Origin: Symbiodinium natans
Taxonomy: Eukaryota; Sar; Dinophyceae; Suessiales; Symbiodiniaceae
Direction: 5' to 3'
Length of the DNA stretch: 64,000 nt
NCBI GenBank assembly: GCA_905221605.1
Contig: CAJNDS010002094.1
Span: forward strand, 310,001-374,000
The translations under genes were made by a program, and so were the position numbers. The notes beneath the pieces are model-generated. The model did no database searches. It was not told where the DNA came from and worked only from the letters and a program-made list of their open reading frames with translations. This document shows positions 1-12,899 of this stretch, piece by piece (the first letter of the stretch is position 1; each line of letters starts with the position of its first letter).

Positions 1-3000
1 GGTTTAGGGGGTTCAGCCTTTAGGGGCTTAGGGCCTTTCAGGGGTTAGCAGTTTAGGATTGCGCGGGGTTTAGGGTTTCATGGAGTCAGGCCCAGAATCA
101 GGCGAAGGGCAGGGAACAGCAAAGTCTGGAGCTCTCGCTCATTTCTTCTGAGCGCAGGCTGCGAAGGCCCTTTGCTCACAAGGCACTACTGCCTTGAGGA
201 AGGCCAGCCTTCAGCTTCAGCGCGTTTAGAAAGGTCGGAGCCGCCTCGCACGGGACTCCAGCTGCACGGGAAGGGCTTCCCAAAGCAAGCTGGATATGGC
301 TGGCCCCAGGCAGCGTTCGTGCAAGCCCACACCCACACTAGCCGGCTGAAGGCACGGAGGTCTTCTGGCCTCGCTGCACATCCCGCAACCGTCTGCATCT
401 ATGCCTTGGAAAAGATGCCTGGCAGGGGACCTAGCAGACTTAACAAAGAGCCCAAAGAGCCAGCTGCTGCTTTTCGATTCAGGCTTCACAGAAGGCCAGC
501 CTGGGGTTCGGTGCCTTCGGTGCCTTTGGAAGGGCTTGAGCGTGATTTTCGTCAGCGCTGCTGGGCAGAGTCGGGAGAGGGGTCGGAGGCGGGTTTGGAG
601 GCGGGTTTCGGTCCCACTTGCAGGATGGTCATCAAGGAAATCGCCTCGTGGGCTGTGCCAGGACATGTCTGTCTGCAGATTCGCATCCAACAAAATGCGC
701 GGGCATCCACTCCCGCACCTGGTTCTCAACCTACTCTGGAAAGAACGAACCTTTTGCAGTCTCAAAACAGGCAGGAGCCACAGCGACCCACTGTCCTCCC
801 AAAGACTTTGTAGCAAAGCCTGCGAACGGCTTAGGCTTCGGCGCCTTCAGAGTTTGCCTTTACAGTGGGCGGAACTCCAGCTGCGAGAGGACGGCTTCCC
901 GAAGCAAGTTGCACGTCGGTGGCTTCAGGCAACACTTGCACAAGCCCACATCGATACGAGCCAGCCTGTGGCCCAGGTGGGCGGAGGTCGTTTGACTGCA
1001 CCGCCAGGCACGAGAGCAGCCAAGATATCCTGAGGCACAAGCTTTGCCAAGAAGTGCCCCGGCCTCAAGTCGTTCGCGTGCTGCCTGCAAAGGGACTCGG
1101 ACGTGTGAGCATCAGGCGGACGGCGCAGCACATCATCTCAGAGCCATCATGCACATCCGCCCTCCAGAAGCACAAGCCCATCTCTGGCGCGCCACGCCGC
1201 TGTGCTGCTACAAAGATGCCCTCTCGGCATGCAATGATCCTGGGAACAGAATCTCACAAGCAACGGCTTACAAACCTAAACTGCTGGACATTGCTGGACG
1301 GCGCAGCTTCTGCGCTTGTCGTCGTCTCCCTGCGCTGAAGAGAGCCCCAGCAGACAAGCAGAGGGCCCCATGGAACATGCAAGGACGGAAGTCAGCGAAG
1401 AAAAACTACAGCACTGCAGTCAATGCTGGCAGATACTGGCAGTCTTTCTGTGGCAGCCCGACGCCGGCGCGGCCGTCCTCCGCCGTGCCCGTTGCTTTCA
1501 AGGCAACCTGACTGGAGCCAGAGGACGAGTCTGAAGCGCTCCAGCGTGCGGTGCACGAGCTAGCAAGGACACCGTGTGCACCAATTGCTCATCCTACTCT
1601 GGACTTGCAAGACAAGAGCGCCTTGGCGCCACAGTTTGGTAGCAAATGACCGGCTGCTGCTCACGATTAAAGGCACGACTGCTTCAAGAAAGGCCAGGCT
1701 TCCGTCTCCCTGTGCGGGCGGAACTCCAGCTGCGAGAGAACGGCTTCCCGAAGCAAGCTGCACGTCGGTGGCTTCAGGCAGCACGAGCCAGCCTGTGGCC
1801 CAAGGTGTGCGGAGGTCGCTTGACTGCATTGCCAGACACGAGAGCAGCAAAGATGTCCTGAGGCACAAGCTTTGCCAAGTGTCCCAGCCTCAAGTCGCTC
1901 GCATGCTGCCTGCAGATGGGCTCGGACGTGTGAGCATCACACGGACGGCGCAGCACATAAGGGCCATCACGCACGGCAACCTACCAAAAAAGGGCCTCCC
2001 GGTCTGAGCAGCACAAGCCCCATCTCTGGCGCCGCAAGCGGGCCACGCCCCCGCGCACACAAGGATCTTGGGAACAGAATCTCAGGAGCCACAGCTTACA
2101 AACCTGAACTGCTGGACATTGCCGGCTGCTGCTCACGACGCAACCCTCATGAAAGGCACGACTGCTTCAAGAAAGGCCAGCCTTCTGTTTCAGCGCGCTT
2201 AGAAAGGTTGGAACCTGTGCGGGCGGAACTCCAGCTGCAAGAGAATGGCTTCCCGAAGCAAGATGCACGTCGGTAGCTTCAGGCAGCACGAGCCAGCCTG
2301 TGGCCCAAGGTGTGCGGAGGTCGCTTGACTGCATTGCCAGACACGAGAGCAGCAAAGATGTCCTGAGGCACAAGCTTTGCCAAGTGTCCCAGCCTCAAGT
2401 CGCTCGCATGCTGCCCGCAGATGGGCTCGGACGTGTGAGCATCACGCGGGCGGCGCAGCACATCATCTAAGGGCCATCACGCACGGCAACCTACCAAAAG
2501 GGCCTCCCGGTCTGAGCAGCACAAGCCCCATCTCTGGCGCCGCAAGCGGGCCACGCGGCCCGCGCACACAAGGATCTTGGGAACAGAATCTCAGGAGCGC
2601 TTACAAACCTGAACTGCTGGACATTGCTGGACGGCGCAGCTTCTGCGCTTGTCGTCGTCTCCCTGTGCGAAAGGGAACCCAAGCAGACAAGCGGAGGGCC
2701 CCATGCAACATGCAAGGACGGAAGTCAGCGAAGAAAAACTACAGCACTACAGTCAATGCTGGCAGATACTCTGGCAGTCTTTCTGCGGCAGCCCGGCCGT
2801 CCTCCGCCGTGCCCGTTGTTTTCAAGGAAATCTGATCTGAAGCGCTTCAGGGCGTGGTGCGTGAGCTAGCAAGGACACCGTCTGCACCAATTGCTCATCC
2901 TACTCCGGACTTGCAGGACAGGAGCTGCGGCGCATGGACAAGATTGCCAGAAGCAGCCGCAACTGCGAAGCGCGCGAGTGCCACATCGCATGCTAATGTT

Positions 3001-3340
3001 GCAGCTTGCCAACGTTCCGGGACAAGCATACGGTGTGTCGTACCACAGGCTGTAACTTCATTCCTGACCATGACGTTCAAAGCACCACGACATGCAAAAC
3101 GAACTGGAGTGCCCGCATCTGTATGCCTTTTGGCACCACAGCTTGGCTCTAGCTAGCATTCTGGAAACTGGCCAGCTGCTTCTCAGTCGTGCAAGCCTCA
3201 CGGAAGGCACGACTGTTTCAAGGCCAGCCTTCTGCTTCAGAGCAAAGGTTGGAGCTTTGCCCGGGCCTCCCGATGTGCTAGAAGGGCTCCCGGCAGCAAA
3301 CTGGATATGGCTGGCCTCAGGCACCCACGCAAGCCCGCAG
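1..3340. repeat. Higher-order satellite unit, copy 1
   Basis: First of three near-identical ~3.34 kb direct repeats. The unit opens with ~85 bp of decayed TTTAGGG-like sequence and then contains internal sub-repeats: a segment beginning GGCGGAACTCCAGCTGC occurs near 869, 1719 and 2224, and a segment ending in GTCGTCGTCTCCCTG occurs near 1281-1334 and again near 2614-2665. Long frames are open on both strands over the same bases (for example 172-813 plus and 226-816 minus), which points to base composition rather than coding. The copy may be cut by the window edge at base 1. Confidence 0.95.
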
Positions 3341-6300
3341 GTTTAGGGGGATCAGCCTTTAGGGGCTTAGGGCCTTTCAGGGGTTAGCAGTTTAGGATTG
3401 CGCGGGGTTTAGGGTTTCATGGAGTCAGGCCCAGAATCAGGCGAAGGGCAGGGAACAGCAAAGTCTGGAGCTCTCGCTCATTTCTTCTGAGCGCAGGCTG
3501 CGAAGGCCCTTTGCTCACAAGGCACTACTGCCTTGAGGAAGGCCAGCCTTCAGCTTCAGCGCGTTTAGAAAGGTCGGAGCCGCCTCGCACGGGACTCCAG
3601 CTGCACGGGAAGGGCTTCCCAAAGCAAGCTGGATATGGCTGGCCCCAGGCAGCGTTCGTGCAAGCCCACACCCACACTAGCCGGCTGAAGGCACGGAGGT
3701 CTTCTGGCCTCGCTGCACATCCCGCAACCGTCTGCGTCTATGCCTTGGAAAAGATGCCTGGCAGGGGACCTAGCAGACGTAACAAAGAGCCCAAAGAGCC
3801 AGCTGCTGCTTTTCGATTCAGGCTTCACAGAAGGCCAGCCTGGGGTTCGGTGCCTTCGGTGCCTTTGGAAGGGCTTGAGCGTGATTTTCGTCAGCGCTGC
3901 TGGGCAGAGTCGGGAGAGGGGTCGGAGGCGGGTTTGGAGGCGGGTTTCGGTCCCACTTGCAGGATGGTCATCAAGGAAATCGCCTCGTGGGCTGTGCCAG
4001 GACATGTCTGTCTGCAGATTCGCATCCAACAAAATGCGCGGGCATCCTCTCCCGCACCTCGTTCTCAACCTACCCTGGAAAGAACGAACCTTTTGCAGTC
4101 TCAAAACAGGCAGGAGCCACAGCGACCCACTGTCCTCCCAAAGACTTTGTAGCAAAGCCTGCGAACGGCTTAGGCTTCGGCGCCTTCAGAGTTTGCCTTT
4201 ACAGTGGGCGGAACTCCAGCTGCGAGAGGACGGCTTCCCGAAGCAAGTTGCACGTCGGTGGCTTCAGGCAACACTTGCACAAGCCCACATCGATACGAGC
4301 CAGCCTGTGGCCCAGGGTGGGCGGAGGTCGTTTGACTGCACCGCCCGGCACGAGAGCAGCCAAGATATCCTGAGGCACAAGCTTTGCCAAGAAGTGCCCC
4401 GGCCTCAAGTCGTTCGCATGCTGCCGGCAGAGGGACTCGGACGTGTGAGCATCAGGCGGACGGCGCAGCACATCATCTAAGAGCTGGAGGGAAGCGCAAG
4501 CCCATCTCTGGCGCGCCACACGCCGCTGCGCTGCTACAAAGACGCCCTCTCGGCATGCAATGATCCTGGGAACAGAATCTCACAAGCCGCGGCTTACAGA
4601 CCGAAACTGCTGGACGGCGCAGCTTCTGCGCTTGTCGTCGTCTCCCTGCGCTGAAGAGAGCCCCAGCAGACAAGCAGAGGGCCCCATGGAACATGCAAGG
4701 ACGGAAGTCAGCGAAGAAAAATCACAGCACTGCAGTCAATGCTGGCAGATACTGGCAGTCTTTCTGTGGCAGCCCGACGCCGGCGCGGCCGTCCTCCGCC
4801 GTGCCCGTTGCTTTCAAGGCAACCTGACTGGAGCCAGAGGACGAGTCTGAAGCGCTCCAGCGTGCGGTGCACGAGCTAGCAAGGACACCGTGTGCACCAA
4901 TTGCTCATCCTACTCTGGACTTGCAAGACAAGAGCGCCTTGGCGCCACAGTTTGGTAGCAAATGACCGGCTGCTGCTCACGATGAAAGGCACGACTGCTT
5001 CAAGAAAGGCCAGGCTTCCGTCTCCCTGTGCGGGCGGAACTCCAGCTGGAAGAGAATGGCTTCCCGAAGTAAGCTGCACATCGGTAGCTTCAGGCAGCAC
5101 GAGCCAGCCTGTGGCCCAAGGTGTGCGGAGGTCGCTTGACTGCATCGCCAGACACGAGAGCAGCAAAGATGTCCTGAGGCACAAGCTTTGCCAAGTGTCC
5201 CAGCCTCAAGTCGCTCGCATGCTGCCCGCACATGGGCTCGGACGTGTGAGCATCACACGGACGGCGCAGCACATAAGGGCCATCACGCACGGCAACCTAC
5301 CAAAAAAGGGCCTCCCGGTGGTCTGAGCAACACAAGCCCCATCTCTGGCGCCACAAGCGGGCCACGCGGCCGGCGCGCACAAGGATCTTGGGAACAGAAT
5401 CTCAGGAGCCACAGCTTACAAACCTGAACTGCTGGACATTGCCGGCTGCTGCTCACGACGCAACCCTCATGAAAGGCACGACTGCTTCAAGAAAGGCCAG
5501 CCTTCTGTTTCAGCGCGCTTAGAAAGGTTGGAACCTGTGCGGGCGGAACTCCAGCTGCAAGAGAATGGCTTCCCGAAGCAAGCTGCACGTCGGTAGCTTC
5601 AGGCAGCACGAGCCAGCCTGTGGCCCAAGGTGTGCGGAGGTCGCTTGACTGCATTGCCAGACACGAGAGCAGCAAAGATGTCCTGAGGCACAAGCTTTGC
5701 CAAGTGTCCCAGCCTCAAGTCGCTCGCATGCTGCCCGCAGATGGGCTCGGACGTGTGAGCATCACACGGGCGGCGCAGCACATCATCTAAGGGCCATCAC
5801 GCACGGCAACCTACCAAAAGGGCCTCCCGGTCTGAGCAGCACAAGCCCCATCTCTGGCGCCGCAAGCGGGCCACGCGGCCCGCGCACACAAGGATCTTGG
5901 GAACAGAATCTCAGGAGCGCTTACAAACCTGAACTGCTGGACATTGCTGGGCGGCGCAGCTTCTGCGCTTGTCGTCGTCTCCCTGTGCGAAAGGGAACCC
6001 AAGCAGACAAGCGGAGGGCCCCATGCAACATGCAAGGACGGAAGTCAGCGAAGAAAAACTACAGCACTGCAGTCAATGCTGGCAGATACTCTGGCAGTCT
6101 TTCTGCGGCAGCCCGAAGCCGGCGCGGCCGTCCTCCGCCGTGCCCGTTGTTTTCAAGGCAATCTGATCTGAAGCGCTTCAGGGCGTGGTGCGTGAGCTAG
6201 CAAGGACACCGTCTGCACCAATTGCTCATCCTACTCCGGACTTGCAGGACAAGAGCTGCGGCGCATGGACATGCCAGAAGCAGCCGCAACTGCGAAGCGC

Positions 6301-6667
6301 GCGAGTGCCACATCGCATGCTAATGTTGCAGCTTGCCAACGTTCCGGGACAAGCATACGGTGTGTCGTACCACAGGCTGTAACTTCATTCCTGACCATGA
6401 CGTTCAAAGCACCACGGCATGCAAAACGAACTGGAGTGCCCACATCTGTATGCCTTTTGGCACCACAGCTTGGCTCTAGCTAGCATTCTGGAAACTGGCC
6501 AGCTGCTTCTCAGTCGTGCAAGCCTCACGGAAGGCACGACTGTTTCAAGGCCAGCCTTCTGCTTCAGAGCAAAGGTTGGAGCTTTGCCCGGGCCTCCCGA
6601 TGTGCTAGAAGGGCTCCCGGCAGCAAACTGGATATGGCTGGCCTCAGGCACCCATGCAAGCCCGCAG
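3341..6667. repeat. Higher-order satellite unit, copy 2
   Basis: Second full unit, 3,327 bp, in direct orientation. It has the same order of parts as copy 1 with scattered single-base changes and small indels. Compared with copy 1 it lacks part of the block that follows the CATCATCT motif near 4480. The differences do not respect any single reading frame. Confidence 0.95.
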
Positions 6668-9600
6668 GTTTAGGGGTTCAGCCTTTAGGGGCTTAGGGCC
6701 TTTCAGGGGTTAGCAGTTTAGGATTGCGCGGGGTTTAGGGTTTCATGGAGTCAGGCCCAGAATCAGGCGAAGGGCAGGGAACAGCAAAGTCTGGAGCTCT
6801 CGCTCATTTCTTCTGAGCGCAGGCTGCGAAGGCCCTGTGCTCACAAGGCACTACTGCCTTGAGGAAGGCCAGCCTTCAGCTTCAGCGCGTTTAGAAAGGT
6901 CGGAGCCGCCTCGCACGGGACTCCAGCTGCACGGGAAGGGCTTCCCAAAGCAAGCTGGATATGGCTGGCCCCAGGCAGCGTTCGTGCAAGCCCACACCCA
7001 CACTAGCCGGCTGAAGGCACGGAGGTCTTCTGGCCTCGCTGCACATCCCGCAACCGTCTGCGTCTATGCCTTGGAAAAGATGCCTGGCAGGGGACCTAGC
7101 AGACGTAACAAAGAGCCCAAAGAGCCAGCTGCTGCTTTTCGATTCAAGGCTTCACAGAAGGCCAGCCTGGGGTTCGGTGCCTTCGGTGCCTTTGGAAGGG
7201 CTTGAGCGTGATTTTCGTCAGCGCTGCTGGGCAGAGTCGGGAGAGGGGTCGGAGGCGGGTTTGGAGGCGGGTTTCGGTCCCACTTGCAGGATGGTCATCA
7301 AGGAAATCGCCTCGTGGGCTGTGCCAGGACATGTCTGTCTGCAGATTCGCATCCAACAAAATGCGCGGGCATCCTCTCCCGCACCTCGTTCTCAACCTAC
7401 CCTGGAAAGAACGAACCTTTTGCAGTCTCAAAACAGGCAGGAGCCACAGCGACCCACTGTCCTCCCAAAGACTTTGTAGCAAAGCCTGCGAACGGCTTAG
7501 GCTTCGGCGCCTTCAGAGTTTGCCTTTACAGTGGGCGGAACTCCAGCTGCGAGAGGACGGCTTCCCGAAGCAAGTTGCACGTCGGTGGCTTCAGGCAACA
7601 CTTGCACAAGCCCACATCGATACGAGCCAGCCTGTGGCCCAGGTGGGCGGAGGTCGTTTGACTGCACCGCCAGGCACGAGAGCAGCCAAGATATCCTGAG
7701 GCACAAGCTTTGCCAAGAAGTGCCCCGGCCTCAAGTCGTTCGCGTGCTGCCTGCAAAGGGACTCGGACGTGTGAGCATCAGGCGGACGGCGCAGCACATC
7801 ATCTCAGAGCCATCATGCACATCCGCCCTCCAGAAGCACAAGCCCATCTCTGGCGCGCCACGCCGCTGTGCTGCTACAAAGATGCCCTCTCGGCATGCAA
7901 TGACCCTGGGAACAGAATCTCACAAGCAACGGCTTACAAACCTAAACTGCTGGACATTGCTGGACGGCGCAGCTTCTGCGCTTGTCGTCGTCTCCCTGCG
8001 CAAAAGAGAGCCCCAGCAGCCAAGCAGAGGGCCCCATGGAACATGCAAGGACGGAAGTCAGCGAAGAAAAATCACCAGCACTGCAGTCAATGCTGGCAGA
8101 TACTGGCAGTCTTTCTGTGGCAGCCCGACGCCGGCGCGGCCGTCCTCCGCCGTGCCCGTTGCTTTCAAGGCAACCTGACTGGAGCCAGAGGACGAGTCTG
8201 AAGCGCTCCAGCGTGCGGTGCACGAGCTAGCAAGGACACCGTGTGCACCAATTGCTCATCCTACTCTGGACTTGCAAGACAAGAGCGCCTTGGCGCCACA
8301 GTTTGGTAGCAAATGACCGGCTGCTGCTCACGATGAAAGGCACGACTGCTTCAAGAAAGGCCAGGCTTCCGTCTCCCTGTGCGGGCGGAACTCCAGCTGC
8401 GAGAGAACGGCTTCCCGAAGCAAGCTGCACGTCGGTGGCTTCAGGCAGCACGAGCCAGCCTGTGGCCCAAGGTGTGCGGAGGTCGCTTGACTGCATCGCC
8501 AGACACGAGAGCAGCAAAGATGTCCCGAGGCACAAGCTTTGCCAAGTGTCCCAGCCTCAAGTCGCTCGCATGCTGCCCGCACATGGACTCGGACGTGTGA
8601 GCATCACACGGACGGCGCAGCACATAAGGGCCATCACGCACGGCAACCTACCAAAAAAGGGCCTCCCGGTCTGAGCAGCACAAGCCCCATCTCTGGCGCC
8701 GCAAGCGGGCCACGCCCCCGCGCACACAAGGATCTTGGGAACAGAATCTCAGGAGCCACAGCTTACAAACCTGAACTGCTGGACATTGCCGGCTGCTGCT
8801 CACGACGCAACCCTCATGAAAGGCACGACTGCTTCAAGAAAGGCCAGCCTTCTGTTTCAGCGCGCTTAGGAAGGTTGGAACCTGTGCGGGCGGAACTCCA
8901 GCTGGAAGAGAATGGCTTCCCGAAGCAAGCTGCACGTCGGTGGCTTCAGGCAGCACGAGCCAGCCTGTGGCCCAAGGTGTGCGGAGGTCGCTTGACTGCA
9001 TTGCCAGACACGAGAGCAAAGATGTCCTGAGGCACAAGCTTTGCCAAGTGTCCCAGCCTCAAGTCGCTCGCATGCTGCCCGCAGATGGGCTCGGACGTGT
9101 GAGCATCACACGGGCGGCGCAGCACATCATCTAAGGGCCATCACGCACGGCAACCTACCAAAAGGGCCTCCCGGTCTGAGCAGCACAAGCCCCATCTCTG
9201 GCGCCGCAAGCGGGCCACGCGGCCCGCGCACACAAGGATCTTGGGAACAGAATCTCAGGAGCGCTTACAAACCTGAACTGCTGGACATTGCTGGGCGGCG
9301 CAGCTTCTGCGCTTGTCGTCGTCTCCCTGTGCGAAAGGGAACCCAAGCAGACAAGCGGAGGGCCCCATGCAACATGCAAGGACGGAAGTCAGCGAAGAAA
9401 AACTACAGCACTACAGTCAATGCTGGCAGATACTCTGGCAGTCTTTCTGCGGCAGCCCGAAGCCGGCGCGGCCGTCCTCCGCCGTGCCCGTTGCTTTCAA
9501 GGAAATCTGATCTGAAGCGCTTCAGGGCGTGGTGCGTGAGCTAGCAAGGACACCGTCTGCACCAATTGCTCATCCTACTCCGGACTTGCAGGACAGGAGC

Positions 9601-10011
9601 TGCGGCGCATGGACATGCCAGAAGCAGCCGCAACTGCGAAGCGCGCGAGTGCCACATCGCATGCTAATGTTGCAGCTTGCCAACGTTCTGGGACAAGCAT
9701 ACGGTGTGTCGTACCACAGGCTGTAACTTCATTCCTGACCATGACGTTCAAAGCACCACGACATGCAAAACGAACTGGAGTGCCCACATCTGTATGCCTT
9801 TTGGCACCACAGCTTGGCTCTAGCTAGCATTCTGGAAACTGGCCAGCTGCTTCTCAGTCGTGCAAGCCTCACGGAAGGCACGACTGTTTCAAGGCCAGCC
9901 TTCTGCTTCAGAGCAAAGGTTGGAGCTTTGCCCGGGCCTCCCGATGTGCTAGAAGGGCTCCCGGCAGCAAACTGGATATGGCTGGCCGCAAGCACCCACG
10001 CAAGCCCGCAG
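6668..10011. repeat. Higher-order satellite unit, copy 3
   Basis: Third full unit, 3,344 bp, direct orientation. An extra A near 7146 (GATTCAAGGCTTC versus GATTCAGGCTTC) shifts the frame that is open in copies 1, 2 and 4, which argues that this frame is not selected as protein. Confidence 0.95.
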
Positions 10012-11915
10012 GTTTAGGGGGTTCAGCCTTTAGGGGCTTAGGGCCTTTCAGGGGTTAGCAGTTTAGGATTGCGCGGGGTTTAGGGCTTCATGGAGTCAGG
10101 CCCAGAATCAGGCGAAGGGCAGGGAACAGCAAAGTCTGGAGCTCTCGCTCATTTCTTCTGAGCGCAGGCTGCGAAGGCCCTTTGCTCACAAGGCACTACT
10201 GCCTTGAGGAAGGCCAGCCTTCAGCTTCAGCGCGTTTAGAAAGGTCGGAGCCGCCTCGCACGGGACTCCAGCTGTACGGGAAGGGCTTCCCAAAGCAAGC
10301 TGGATATGGCTGGCCCCAGGCAGCGTTCGTGCAAGCCCACACCCACACTAGCCGGCTGAAGGCACGGAGGTCTTCTGGCCTCGCTGCACATCCCGCAACC
10401 GTCTGCGTCTATGCCTTGGAAAAGATGCCTGGCAGGGGACCTAGCAGACGTAACAAAGAGCCCAAAGAGCCAGCTGCTGCTTTTCGATTCAGGCTTCACA
10501 GAAGGCCAGCCTGGGGTTCGGTGCCTTCGGTGCCTTTGGAAGGGCTTGAGCGTGATTTTCGTCAGCGCTGCTGGGCAGAGTCGGGAGAGGGGTCGGAGGC
10601 GGGTTTGGAGGCGGGTTTCGGTCCCACTTGCAGGATGGTCATCAAGGAAATCGCCTCGTGGGCTGTGCCAGGACATGTCTGTCTGCAGATTCGCATCCAA
10701 CAAAATGCGCGGGCATCCTCTCCCGCACCTCGTTCTCAACCTACCCTGGAAACAACGAACCTTTTGCAGTCTCAAAACAGGCAGGAGCCACATCCTCCCA
10801 AAGACTTTGTAGCAAAGCCTGCGAACGGCTTAGGCTTCGGCGCCTTCAGAGTTTGCCTTTACAGTGGGCGGAACTCCAGCTGCGAGAGGACGGCTTCCCG
10901 AAGCAAGTTGCACGTCGGTGGCTTCAGGCAACACTTGCACAAGCCCACATCGATACGAGCCAGCCTGTGGCCCAGGTGGGCGGAGGTCGTTTGACTGCAC
11001 CGCCAGGCACGAGAGCAGCCAAGATATCCTGAGGCACAAGCTTTGCCAAGAAGTGCCCCGGCCTCAAGTCGATCGCGTGCTGCCTGCAAAGGGACTCGGA
11101 CGTGTGAGCATCAGGCGGACGGCGCAGCACATCATCTCAGAGCCATCATGCACATCCGCCCTCCAGAAGCACAAGCCCATCTCTGGCGCGCCACGCCGCT
11201 GTGCTGCTACAAAGATGCCCTCTCGGCATGCAATGATCCTGGGAACAGAATCTCACAAGCAACGGCTTACAAACCTAAACTGCTGGACATTGCTGGACGG
11301 CGCAGCTTCTGCGCTTGTCGTCGTCTCCCTGTGCGAAAGGGAACCCAAGCAGACAAGCAGAGGGCCCCATGGAACATGCAAGGACGGAAGTCAACGAAGA
11401 AAAACTACAGCACTACAGTCAATGCTGGCAGATACTGGCAGTCTTTCTGCGGCAGCCCGAAGCCGGCGCGGCCGTCCTCCGCCGTGCCCGTTGCTTTCAA
11501 GGCAATCTGATCTGAAGCGCTTCAGGGCGTGGTGCGTGAGCTAGCAAGGACACCGTCTGCACCAATTGCTCATCCTACTCCGGAATTGCAGGACAAGAGC
11601 TGCGGCGCATGGACAAGATTGCCAGAAGCAGCCGCAACTGCGAAGCGCGCGAGTGCCACATCGCATGCTAACGTTGCAGCTTGCCAGCGTTCTGGGACAA
11701 GCATACGGTGTGTCGTACCACAGGCTGTAACTTCATTCCTGACCATGACGTTCAAAGCACCACGACACGCAAAACGAACTGGAATGCCCGCATCTGTATG
11801 CCTTTTGGCACCACAGCTTGGCTCTAGCTAGCATTCTGGAAACTGGCCAGCTGCTTCTCATTCGTGCAAGCCTCACGGAAGGCACGACTGTTTCAAGGAA
11901 GGCCAGCCTTCTGCT
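10012..11915. repeat. Higher-order satellite unit, copy 4, internally deleted
   Basis: Begins exactly like the other copies but jumps near 11330 from the first internal copy of the CTTGTCGTCGTCTCCCTG segment to the sequence that follows its second copy. About 1.33 kb is missing, the spacing of those two sub-repeats in a full unit. A small deletion near 10792 is also present. Similarity to copies 1-3 fades after about 11915. Confidence 0.9.
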
Positions 11916-12899
11916 TCAGTGCTTTGAGAAAGGCTAGGTCTCCCACTGTGCTGCAAGGGTCCCCAACGGGAGCTGGATATGGCTGGCAACTGGAACTACG
12001 GGTGTTCGCACACTGCCTATGCGAGTCAGAGGCATGGCTTACCAAGCATGGGAATGCTCACGTTGCAAGCCTCATGAAAGGCACAACTGCTTTAAGGAAG
12101 GTTTGCCCCCAGCTGCGAGAGAATGGCTTCCCGAAGTAAGTTGCGCGTCGTTGGCTTCAGGCACAACAAGCCCAAACCGATGCAAGCCAGCCTGTGGCCA
12201 AGGGTGAGCGGAGGTCGTTTGACTGCACAATGGCACATGTCCACAGGCCCAAACCTTGCCAAGCGTCGTAGCCTCAAATCGCTTGCATGCTGCCTGCAGA
12301 TGGGCTTGTAAGCATCAGGCGGACGGCGCAGCACATCATCTAAGAGCCATCATGCACAACAACCTACCCAAAGGGCTTCCCGGTCTGAGCAGCACAAGCC
12401 CCGTTTTTGGCGCTGTAAGCGGGAATCGAGGGCCGCAGAACTACAAAGGCGCCCTCTCGGCCCACAAGGGTCTACAAAACAGATTTTCAGCTTGCGAACT
12501 TAAACTGCATCCAGCGCAGCTTCTGCGCTTTTCGTCGTTTCCCTGTGCCAAAGGAAACCCCAGCAGCCAAGTAGAGGGCCCCATGCAACATGCAAGGACG
12601 GAGAGTCAGCGACTACAGCACTACAGGCAATGCTGGAAGACACCCCGAAGCCGGCATGGCCGTGCTCCGCCATGCCTGTTGCCCTCAAGGCAATCTGACT
12701 GCAGCCAGAAGACGAGACTGAAGGGTGCGTGAGCTAGCAAGGACACCGTCTGAGCCTATCCTATATTGGAAGACAAACTGCAGCGCATGGACAACTGCGA
12801 AACGTGCGAGTGCCAGATCCCCTGTTGACGTTGCAGCCGACGTTCTGGGACAAGCATACAGTGTCACACGCCACAAGCTGCAACTTCATTCCATGCCAG
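11916..12899. repeat. Diverged relative of the satellite monomers
   Basis: Unique-looking at first, but the order of motifs repeats that of the satellite family: the segment at 12110-12210 (AATGGCTTCCCGAAG and following) matches those at 869, 13588 and 15068 with many changes. This is an older, diverged monomer. No gene seen. Confidence 0.7.
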
